Below, in pieces: positions 35,101 to 43,300 of a stretch of 64,000 nucleotides of DNA (position 1 is the first letter of the stretch; every line of letters starts with the position of its first letter). The translations under genes and the position numbers were made by a program. Origin of the DNA: Microlunatus speluncae (lineage in GTDB: Bacteria; Actinomycetota; Actinomycetes; Propionibacteriales; Propionibacteriaceae); NCBI RefSeq assembly GCF_009299835.1, contig NZ_VKCZ01000019.1:558001-622000 (forward strand), in the 5' to 3' direction. The notes beneath the pieces were generated by a model. That model was not told the origin of the DNA, ran no database searches, and worked only from the letters and a program-made list of their open reading frames with translations.

Positions 35101-38100
35101 GCGACCTCAGCCCGCCTTCAGCGTTTTCGATCTTGCCGTCGAGGTCGAAGACCGCGGCAACGAGATTGCTGTCGGGTTCACCTATGCTACCGATCTGTTC
35201 GACCGCTCTACCGTCGAACGCATGGCTGGCCACCTCGCCACTCTCGTCAGCGCTGTCGTCGACAACCCTGCCCTGCAGCTCTCGACTGTTCCGCTGCTTA
35301 CTGACGATGAACTCGACCTTCTCGCCGCCTGGAACGACACTGCCCGCGCTCCTCAGCCCGGGACAGTCATCGATCTGTTTGATACCCATGTTCGCAACAC
35401 ACCTGACGCTGTCGCTGTTATCGATATCGAAAACGACAACGCTCTCACCTATCGACAGCTTGATGAACGCTCACGAAGGATTGCTGCCCATCTTCGCGAC
35501 CTCGGTGCGCAACCTGAGCATGTGATAGCAATATGTCTACCTCGCACGGCCGAACTCATTACAGCCGTCATCGCTGTCCTGCGCACGGGTGCAGCCTATT
35601 TGCCTCTCGAGCCCAGCCACCCCACTGGGCGCATTCATCACATGCTCGAGGCCACCGCCGCGCGTGCTGCCATTGTTGATCACACCACAGCTCGCCACTT
35701 CACTAGCCACTGTCTCCCGACCACCGACCTCGCCGATATCGACCACGCGACGACGTCACCTCTACCAACATTTCCCCCACCACACCCCGACACTCTCGCC
35801 TACGTCATCTATACCTCTGGCAGCACTGGCAGGCCCAAAGGAATCGCCATTCCACATCGTGAGCTCCTTCAGTCGGTGGCGGCGCGCCTTGATTTGTACG
35901 GCGAGGATCCGATCCGTCTCCTCTGGCTGTCAGCAGTTGGATTCGACACCACCGTCGCCGCCTTGTTTTGGCCTTTGTGCACCGGCGGGTCGATCGCCGT
36001 GCCATCTGCGAACTCCGTTCGGGACCCCGTTGCCATCCGGTCTGCCATTGCCAGCGTCGGAGTGACGACACTGCTGATGCTGCCGAGTCTCTACGAGCAG
36101 GTGCTCGGCGAAACCGAACATCAACTCGGGTCACTGTGTACCGCCGTAGTCGCAGGCGAGGCTTGCTCTGCGCAACTCGTGTCGCATCACTACGCCGCTG
36201 CACCCTGGGCGCGACTCGTGAATGAGTATGGGCCCGCAGAGGCTACCGTCTGGGCGACTGCTCACGTGATTGGGTTGGGGGATGCTGCGGGTGGTTGGGT
36301 GCCGATTGGTCGGCCAGTTCCGGGTGTGGTTGTTCGGGTTGTTGATCGGTGGGGTGAGGTTGTGCCGGTCGGTGTTGTGGGTGAGTTGGTGGTTGGTGGT
36401 TCGGGGGTAGCGAGGGGGTATGTCGGGCAGCCGGGTTTGACGGCTGAGCGATTTGTGCCTGATCGGTGGGGCAGCGGTGGCGGCCGTTTATATCGGACCG
36501 GAGATCTGGGTCGGCTGCGTGCTGATGGGGTGTTGGAGTTCGTGGGGCGGGTAGACGATCAGGTGAAGGTGCGGGGATACCGGGTCGAGCCTGGTGAGGT
36601 GGTGGCAGTGGTGCGGCGGCACCCGCTGGTGGTGGATGCTGCGGTGGTGCCGTGGGGTGATGGTGCGGCCCGGCATTTGGTGGCTTATGTGGTGGGTTCG
36701 GTGGAGGTGGCGAGTCTGCGGGAGTTCGTGCGGGGGGTGCTGCCGGAGTTCATGGTGCCGTCGAAGGTGGTGGTGCTGGAGTCGTTGCCGTTGTCGTCGA
36801 ATGGCAAGGTGGATCGGCGAGCTTTGCCGGATCCAGGTATGGAGCGTCCTCTGTCGGGAGCGGTTGTGGTGCCGAGGACGGCGACGGAGTCGGTGGTGGC
36901 CGGCGTGTGGGCAGAAGTGCTGGGTATCGAGGAAGTTGGTGTGGACGACGATTTCTTCGATCTTGGCGGTCACTCATTGTTGGTGATGGCGGTCGTGGCG
37001 CGGTTGCGGGAGCGGTTAGGGGTGGACGTTCGGGTTCAGGACGTGTTCTCGTATCCGACGATAGCCGGGTTGGCGGCATTAGCCGATGAAGCTCGTGCGG
37101 TGGTAGATGCCCCGTTGGCGGTGGCGGATCGTGATGGTCCGCTGCCGGCGTCGTTCGCGCAGCAGCGGTTGTGGTTCTTGGATCAGATGGTGCCAAAGTC
37201 GGCGGCCTACAACATGGTGGACGCCTACCGGATTCGGGGTGGGCTGGACGTGGCCGCGTTGGAGCGAGCCTTGGCTGCGTTGGTGGATCGGCATGAGTCG
37301 TTGCGGACGACGTTCGCTTCTCGAGACGGGGTTCCGGTGCAGGTAGTGGGAGCTGCTGGTGGGGTGCGTTTGACGGTTGAAGAGGTCGTCGGCGGTGGGG
37401 CGGGCGAGGTGATGGAGCGGGCTCGTTTGCGGGTCGACGAGGAGGCGGCTCGTCCGTTCGACCTGGGTTCCGGACCGTTGTTGCGTGCGGTGTTGCTGCG
37501 GTTGGGCGCGGACGATTGTGTGCTGGTGCTGATCATGCATCATGTGGTGTCTGACGGGTGGTCGATGGGAGTGGTGGCTACCGAGTTGGGTGCCTTATAC
37601 GATGCAGCGGTGTCGGGGGAGGATGCCGGGTTGCCGACATTGGCCGTTCAGTACGCGGACGTGGCAGTGTGGCAGCGACAGCAGATGCAAGGCCGGCTGT
37701 TGGAAGAGCAACTGACGTTCTGGCGGGGGGCACTGGCCGATCTGCCGGCATTGGAGTTGCCCACTGACCGGCCTCGGCCCGCCGTGCAGTCCTTCAGTGG
37801 AGCGCGGGTGGAGTTGGTGTTGGACCCTGATACCGCGGCTGGGTTGCGACGGATGTGCCGAGCTGAGGGTGTCACGCTGTTCATGGCACTGCTCGCCGCT
37901 TTCCAAATGTTGTTGGCCCGTTACACCTCGACGACCGACGTGCCGGTCGGGTTCGCCGCGGCGAACCGGTCACACAGCGGCATGGAGCGACTGGTTGGGT
38001 TCTTTGTGAACACGCTAATCGTCCGCACCCGATTGGATGGCGACCCGTCGTTCACCGATGCGCTCGCCCGAGTGCGGGAAGTCACGCTGGCGGCGTTGCA

Positions 38101-40366
38101 TCACCAGGACTTGCCGTTTGAACGTTTGGTCGAGGAGATGGCGCCGGCGCGCGACTTGAGTCGCAATCCACTGTTCCAGGTGCTGTTTCAGGTGATGAAC
38201 GCGCCCAACGAGCTAGCTGCCCCCACCTTCACCGGTCTCGAGGTCGAGGATCTGCGACCTCAGCCCGCCTTCAGCGTTTTCGATCTTGCCGTCGAGGTCG
38301 AAGACCGCGGCAACGAGATTGCTGTCGGGTTCACCTATGCTACCGATCTGTTCGACCGCTCTACCGTCGAACGCATGGCTGGCCACCTCGCCACTCTCGT
38401 CAGCGCTGTCGTCGACAACCCTGCCCTGCAGCTCTCGACTGTTCCGCTGCTTACTGACGATGAACTCGACCTTCTCGCCGCCTGGAACGACACTGCCCGC
38501 GCTCCTCAGCCCGGGACAGTCATCGATCTGTTTGATACCCATGTTCGCAACACACCTGACGCTGTCGCTGTTATCGATATCGAAAACGACAACGCTCTCA
38601 CCTATCGACAGCTTGATGAACGCTCACGAAGGATTGCTGCCCATCTTCGCGACCTCGGTGCGCAACCTGAGCATGTGATAGCAATATGTCTACCTCGCAC
38701 GGCCGAACTCATTACAGCCGTCATCGCTGTCCTGCGCACGGGTGCAGCCTATTTGCCTCTCGAGCCCAGCCACCCCACTGGGCGCATTCATCACATGCTC
38801 GAGGCCACCGCCGCGCGTGCTGCCATTGTTGATCACACCACAGCTCGCCACTTCACTAGCCACTGTCTCCCGACCACCGACCTCGCCGATATCGACCACG
38901 CGACGACGTCACCTCTACCAACATTTCCCCCACCACACCCCGACACTCTCGCCTACGTCATCTATACCTCTGGCAGCACTGGCAGGCCCAAAGGAATCGC
39001 CATGCCGCATGGACCGGTAGCCGATCTCGTTGCCTCACACATGGCACAACGAGGCAGTCGGCGCATCTTGCAGTTCTCATCTATCGGGTTTGATGTGAGC
39101 TTTCTTGAAATATTCGGTGCATTGACGTCCGGGGCAACTGTCGTGACCGTGTCTGATCCTGTTCGTCACGATCCACAGGCGCTTCTCAAACACATAGCTC
39201 TTGCCAACGTCGATACGACCTTCCTACCCCCGACGACTCTTCGTGCTGTGGCTGCCGCAGACGCGGAGAGCGAGTATTCGAGTCCGCTGCGCGACGTAAT
39301 GTCAGGTGGCGAGGCGATGCATGTGAACGAATCTGTGCGCAGGTTCTTCGACCGAGCAGGCGCGAGCCTCGAGAACTTCTATGGACCGTCAGAAGCACAC
39401 GGCGTGACGGCGCTGGCGCTGCGGGGCGCTACCAGGGATTGGCCCGACTTTCCCTCTGTCGGAACACCATTGATCAACTGCACCATCCGAGTACTCGATC
39501 GATGGGGAAATCAGACACCAATCGGTGTTTCCGGGGAGATATTTGTCGGAGGGACTCATGTCAGCCGTGGGTATATCGGAGGCGGTGCGCTGACAGCCGC
39601 TCTATTTCAGCCAGATCCTTACGGATTCCATGGCGCGCGCCGATACAAGTCCGGTGACCTCGGCCGTTGGCGGCAAAACGGCTCACTGGAGGTCCTCGGC
39701 CGAATTGATGACCAGGTAAAGGTCCGCGGGTACCGTGTCGAGCCAGGGGAGGTTGCTGCCGTGCTGCGCGAGCACCCTGGTGTTACAGACGCCGTTGTCA
39801 TGCCATATACGCCAGACAATTCAGGGGAAACCCATCTAGTCGGCTATGTAACCGCCCGCAAGACATCAGGAGTCACTGCCCGGGACCTCCGTGCACACCT
39901 ACGAACACGACTGCCTGACCAAATGGTGCCATCGCGGATCCTCGTTCTTGAGTCGACTCCGTTAAACCAAAATGGCAAGATTGATCATAGTTGCCTCCCC
40001 CGCCCAGAGAGTATCGAGACAATTCCGGATTCCGCGAGTTCATCTCCAAATGTCGGGACTGAATCGGTCGTCGCTGCTGCATGGTGCGAAGTTCTCGGCC
40101 TCGATCACGTCAGTGCGGAGGACAACTTCTTCGATTCTGGTGGCACATCAATGTCATTACTCGTCTTGCGATCGAGGCTTACCGAAGTTCTCGGACAGAG
40201 AATCACTGTGGTTGACCTATTCGCCTATGCTACTGTCCGCTCGTTCTCCGACTATATAGATCGCAAGCCTACGGGTGACACTGGGACCAAGCCCGACGAC
40301 CGCGGTGCGAAGCGGGCGGCCGCCCGCCAGCGCCGATCAAGGGGAGAGCGCGATCGTGAGCACTGA
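32123..40366 (+). CDS. Trimodular NRPS, A-T-C-A-T-C-A-T
   Basis: A 2747-residue synthetase: A1 (about 27-535), T1 (Ser567), C1 (His755-His756...Asp760), A2 (1075-1585), T2 (Ser1618), C2 (His1806-His1807), A3 (2126-2640), T3 (Ser2676), then a charged tail. It starts with A, so it probably initiates a chain of three residues that passes to the KS of the next protein. Pocket codes by hand alignment: A1 D-P-R-S-L-C-Q-M-V-K (D-P-R also occurs in aminoadipate codes), A2 D-T-A-M-V-A-E-V-W-K (not recognised), A3 D-V-L-F-M-G-F-G-V-K (framework of proline-type A domains, pocket altered). C1/C2 and T1/T2 appear identical because of a 2736-bp internal repeat. No epimerase or TE. Start uncertain: TTG 32123 with AAGGA, ATG 32153, or GTG 32177 after GGGGG. 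Stop overlaps the PKS gene. Confidence 0.93.
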   Translation: MCAVQLATVDMPTKLGVEVAKEREYGESLIHELVLARCREAPNRVAVVCGGRSLTYGQLDDWSASIAADLADEGAFAGEVVGVAINRDLGMIAGILGVLRAGCAYAPIDPLYPADRISHVIKSTGARLLLASDGAQYSFDSCRIVRVERDFDSTIRRPHRSRSGMSEGDAAYVMFTSGSTGVPKGVVCVHGAVVSYLITLIDAIGLATGDRVLAVTSSVHDPSVRDIFGTLLSGATLILATGNEIADPEALVGLMERERPTACLSIIPRLLDALLEVVELRPRIDWSIERVLTCGERLYARTADRARKLFAAEVWNQYGPTEVTMVATFHRIGLGDAAGGWVPIGRPVPGVVVRVVDRWGEVVPVGVVGELVVGGSGVARGYVGQPGLTAERFVPDRWGSGGGRLYRTGDLGRLRADGVLEFVGRVDDQVKVRGYRVEPGEVVAVVRRHPLVVDAAVVPWGDGAARHLVAYVVGSVEVASLREFVRGVLPEFMVPSKVVVLESLPLSSNGKVDRRALPDPGMERPLSGAVVVPRTATESVVAGVWAEVLGIEEVGVDDDFFDLGGHSLLVMAVVARLRERLGVDVRVQDVFSYPTIAGLAALADEARAVVDAPLAVADRDGPLPASFAQQRLWFLDQMVPKSAAYNMVDAYRIRGGLDVAALERALAALVDRHESLRTTFASRDGVPVQVVGAAGGVRLTVEEVVGGGAGEVMERARLRVDEEAARPFDLGSGPLLRAVLLRLGADDCVLVLIMHHVVSDGWSMGVVATELGALYDAAVSGEDAGLPTLAVQYADVAVWQRQQMQGRLLEEQLTFWRGALADLPALELPTDRPRPAVQSFSGARVELVLDPDTAAGLRRMCRAEGVTLFMALLAAFQMLLARYTSTTDVPVGFAAANRSHSGMERLVGFFVNTLIVRTRLDGDPSFTDALARVREVTLAALHHQDLPFERLVEEMAPARDLSRNPLFQVLFQVMNAPNELAAPTFTGLEVEDLRPQPAFSVFDLAVEVEDRGNEIAVGFTYATDLFDRSTVERMAGHLATLVSAVVDNPALQLSTVPLLTDDELDLLAAWNDTARAPQPGTVIDLFDTHVRNTPDAVAVIDIENDNALTYRQLDERSRRIAAHLRDLGAQPEHVIAICLPRTAELITAVIAVLRTGAAYLPLEPSHPTGRIHHMLEATAARAAIVDHTTARHFTSHCLPTTDLADIDHATTSPLPTFPPPHPDTLAYVIYTSGSTGRPKGIAIPHRELLQSVAARLDLYGEDPIRLLWLSAVGFDTTVAALFWPLCTGGSIAVPSANSVRDPVAIRSAIASVGVTTLLMLPSLYEQVLGETEHQLGSLCTAVVAGEACSAQLVSHHYAAAPWARLVNEYGPAEATVWATAHVIGLGDAAGGWVPIGRPVPGVVVRVVDRWGEVVPVGVVGELVVGGSGVARGYVGQPGLTAERFVPDRWGSGGGRLYRTGDLGRLRADGVLEFVGRVDDQVKVRGYRVEPGEVVAVVRRHPLVVDAAVVPWGDGAARHLVAYVVGSVEVASLREFVRGVLPEFMVPSKVVVLESLPLSSNGKVDRRALPDPGMERPLSGAVVVPRTATESVVAGVWAEVLGIEEVGVDDDFFDLGGHSLLVMAVVARLRERLGVDVRVQDVFSYPTIAGLAALADEARAVVDAPLAVADRDGPLPASFAQQRLWFLDQMVPKSAAYNMVDAYRIRGGLDVAALERALAALVDRHESLRTTFASRDGVPVQVVGAAGGVRLTVEEVVGGGAGEVMERARLRVDEEAARPFDLGSGPLLRAVLLRLGADDCVLVLIMHHVVSDGWSMGVVATELGALYDAAVSGEDAGLPTLAVQYADVAVWQRQQMQGRLLEEQLTFWRGALADLPALELPTDRPRPAVQSFSGARVELVLDPDTAAGLRRMCRAEGVTLFMALLAAFQMLLARYTSTTDVPVGFAAANRSHSGMERLVGFFVNTLIVRTRLDGDPSFTDALARVREVTLAALHHQDLPFERLVEEMAPARDLSRNPLFQVLFQVMNAPNELAAPTFTGLEVEDLRPQPAFSVFDLAVEVEDRGNEIAVGFTYATDLFDRSTVERMAGHLATLVSAVVDNPALQLSTVPLLTDDELDLLAAWNDTARAPQPGTVIDLFDTHVRNTPDAVAVIDIENDNALTYRQLDERSRRIAAHLRDLGAQPEHVIAICLPRTAELITAVIAVLRTGAAYLPLEPSHPTGRIHHMLEATAARAAIVDHTTARHFTSHCLPTTDLADIDHATTSPLPTFPPPHPDTLAYVIYTSGSTGRPKGIAMPHGPVADLVASHMAQRGSRRILQFSSIGFDVSFLEIFGALTSGATVVTVSDPVRHDPQALLKHIALANVDTTFLPPTTLRAVAAADAESEYSSPLRDVMSGGEAMHVNESVRRFFDRAGASLENFYGPSEAHGVTALALRGATRDWPDFPSVGTPLINCTIRVLDRWGNQTPIGVSGEIFVGGTHVSRGYIGGGALTAALFQPDPYGFHGARRYKSGDLGRWRQNGSLEVLGRIDDQVKVRGYRVEPGEVAAVLREHPGVTDAVVMPYTPDNSGETHLVGYVTARKTSGVTARDLRAHLRTRLPDQMVPSRILVLESTPLNQNGKIDHSCLPRPESIETIPDSASSSPNVGTESVVAAAWCEVLGLDHVSAEDNFFDSGGTSMSLLVLRSRLTEVLGQRITVVDLFAYATVRSFSDYIDRKPTGDTGTKPDDRGAKRAAARQRRSRGERDREH
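33115..35850 (+). repeat. 2736-bp direct repeat, copy 1 (A1 C-part - T1 - C1 - A2 N-part)
   Basis: The segment begins at GATTGGGTTGGGGGATGCTG, just after the A5 motif of A1, and ends at GGAATCGCCAT, just after the A3 motif of A2. It recurs 3153 bp downstream; every stretch I compared, in several frames, is identical. The flanking bases differ on both sides (TCG| versus CGT| on the left, |TCC versus |GCC on the right). Confidence 0.95.
35851..36267 (+). other. Unique 417-bp pocket segment of A2 between the repeat copies
   Basis: This 139-codon segment runs from the A3 to just past the A5 motif of A2 and contains all the substrate-pocket positions except the A10 Lys. It is not similar at base level to the corresponding parts of A1 or A3. 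It is therefore the exchanged specificity cassette: framework from the repeat, pocket from elsewhere. Confidence 0.85.
36268..39003 (+). repeat. 2736-bp direct repeat, copy 2 (A2 C-part - T2 - C2 - A3 N-part)
   Basis: Second copy, offset by 3153 bp (1051 codons, in frame). It starts after the A5 motif of A2 and ends after the A3 motif of A3. The first half of the unit is G-rich with many GTG/TTG/GGT codons; the last 800 bp are C-rich. That switch suggests the unit itself is a mosaic. Confidence 0.95.
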
Positions 40367-43300
40367 GTCAAATGGCATCGCAATCATTGGAATTGCGCTC
40401 AGGCTGCCCGGGGCAGATACAGTCGATCAGTTCTGGGGCAATCTCACGAACGGTCTGGAATGCATAACTGTATTTTCCAAGGAGGAGCTTCGTCGAGCAG
40501 GCGTTCCCGACGCCGTCGCCGACGATCCATCGTATGTACCGGCCGCGGCTATTCCACGAGATGTGTCCGGATTCGACCTTGACTTGTTTGGTATGAACCG
40601 GAGCGATGCGGAAGTGCTCGACCCGCAACATCGGCTATTCATGGAGTGCGCTTGGGAAGCGCTCGAGAATGCCGGCGTAATGGCGGAAGATGGTGATCGG
40701 AGAACCGGTGTATTCGGCGCATGTGACATGAACACGTATCTCCCGGCTGTCATTGCACCTCAGCTGCCGGTCGACGCTGGTCCGGCCAGAGCTTTTCAAG
40801 TTGAAATCTCCAATGACAAAGATTTCCTTGCAACTCGGACCGCATATAAGCTCGACCTGCGCGGGCCGGCACTTTCTGTGCAAACTGGATGTTCGTCGTC
40901 CCTCGTTGCCATTCACCTGGCATGTGAATCACTACTTTCAAATGCTTGTGACACCGCGATCGCCGGTGGAAGTCGCGTCCACGTCCCGCTCACGGAAGGC
41001 CATCTTCATCACGAAGGTGGTGTTGCGGCAGCGGAACCACATTGCCGAGCATTCGATGCTGATGCCTCGGGTACCATCCGCGGCAGCGGAGCTGCCGTCG
41101 TCGTTCTTAAGCGGACTGAGGATGCACTGGCTGACGGTGATCGCATATATGCCACGATCCTTGGTTCTGCGATCAATAATGATGGCAGTGCCAAGGTGGG
41201 ATTCACTGCACCGAGTGTGAGTGGGCAGCGCGACGTTATCCGAGAAGCGCTTGCGGTGGCAGGCGTTGCGCCTTCCGCGGTTTCCTATGTGGAGGCTCAC
41301 GGAACCGGAACAGTGCTCGGAGACCCGATTGAGATCGAGGCACTCTCAGATGCGCTTGAGTTGCGACGGCCCAATCGGATGACTTGCATGATCAGCGCGG
41401 TAAAGCCGAATGTAGGGCATCTTGGAAACGCTGCGGGAGTGGTGGGCCTGATCAAGGCGGCGCTTGCAATTGAGCGAGAAGTGATTCCAGGGACGCCGAA
41501 CTTCTCCTCGCCGAATCCGGAATTTCATGTCAATGGATCGGCGATCGCGTTCTCCGCGCGGCCGACTACGTGGAAGCGGACGGCCACTTCGAGAGTCGCG
41601 GGCGTGAGTTCATTCGGGATAGGTGGAACCAATTGCCACGTCGTTCTTGGGGAGCCGCCAATCGTGGCAGATGACCGTCCGGTCGCGAATGGGCCAGAAT
41701 TGCTCGTGCTATCAGCGGCAACGCCAACGGCCCTTATGACTTCCGCGAGACGGCTCGCCGACAGCCTGGACAGTACTGTTGAGCGAATTGACGACACGTC
41801 ACACACGCTTCGCCATGGTCGTAGGGCACTGAACTTTCGGTGGTCAACCGTCGTGTCGTCGACAGCGGACGCCGTGACGCAACTCCGCGGTATCCCCGTT
41901 GGTCGTGAGGCTGAGGGATCGTCCGTATGCTTCCTTCTTCCCGGACAGGGCGCCGAGCTGGCTGGAATGGGCCAGTTCCTTCGCCAGCGTTTCGAAACAT
42001 TTGACAGAGACCTGGCTTCGGCAGCTGCGATACTGTCGGAGTTCGATATCAATCTCGACGAATTTCTCCGCACGTGTATTCCACCTGTGGACCTGCCGCG
42101 AACAGCAGTCGTACAACCAGCGCTGCTTGCTGTTGGGGTGGCAACAGCACGTCTGTGGATGTCCTGGGGAGTCCACCCGTCGGCAGTCATCGGACACAGC
42201 ATCGGCGAAGTCGCGGCAGCAGTGGTCGCCGGAATCATGTCCTTCGAGGACGGACTCCGTGTTGCTGCCCTGCGCGGCAGGGCGTTGGGCGCTCTACCAG
42301 CTGGCGGAATGGTCGCCGTGCGAGCCTCGCCATCAGTGGTTGCACCCCTTCTTCGAGATCTCTCGATTTCGGCATACAACGGGCCAAACGCCACGGTGGT
42401 CGGTGGCCGTTTGCGGAGTCTCGTTGCGTTCGAGGCCGATCTGCACAATAGATCTATTCCGTTCGTGAGATTGGATGTGAACCATGCATTCCACACTGAA
42501 GACGCTGGTTCCGCTGACGAACAATTACAGCAGATATTCTCGCAAGTTGCGTTGGCACAGCCGCAGGTGCCGTGCTTTTCGAACATAAGTGGCGCAGCTC
42601 TGACCGATGAAGAAGCACAATCCCCGACCTACTGGAGTCAACAGGCCCGCATGCCCGTTCAACTCTCCTCATGTCTCACCTCTGTCGGCGCAACGCTGTT
42701 CATAGAGATGGGTCCAGGCGAGACGATGACGGGCGCGGTTCGCGGGCACTCCGGTCTGGCAAAGAGCCTACCGTCTCTCGGCAGGACACCAGCGACCGAG
42801 CAGGCTCGAATACTGGCGACTGCTGGCGAGGCGTGGTGCGCGGGTGTCGGCGTCGATGTTTCAACCATGAACCGCAGCAACATTGATCTCCGCACGGTTC
42901 GGTTGCCGACCTACCCGTTTGAGCGGACGCCATGCTGGTTCGGAGAACGTAGCGCTGCGAGTGCCTTGCCCCATCCGAGCGGGCCAGGCGCGGCGGAGAA
43001 CTTGGCCCGTCCGAACGGATTGGGTGCGGCGAAGAACGTGGAGCCTCTGGCGGATTCGATAGAAGAGTGTGTAATAGCCACGGTTTCGGATGTACTCGGA
43101 GTGCCCCCTCATGAGGTCTCCGTCGATCTCACATTTGTTGAACAAGGTCTGGAGTCCCTATCGCTACTTGAGATTAGTGAGCGGATTCGGGCGCGATATG
43201 GCGTGAGAACGAGTCTCGCAGAATTGCTCGATTCCGTGACTTCAGTGGCCGCCTTGGTGCGCCGCATTTCCGAAACGAGCCCGAATGCCCGAATAGGTAG

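Noticed and set aside
33335..38899. Paired identical minus-strand frames within the NRPS (His/Arg/Thr-rich)
   Set aside because: They are antisense translations of the repeated NRPS segment; useful only as support that the two copies match.
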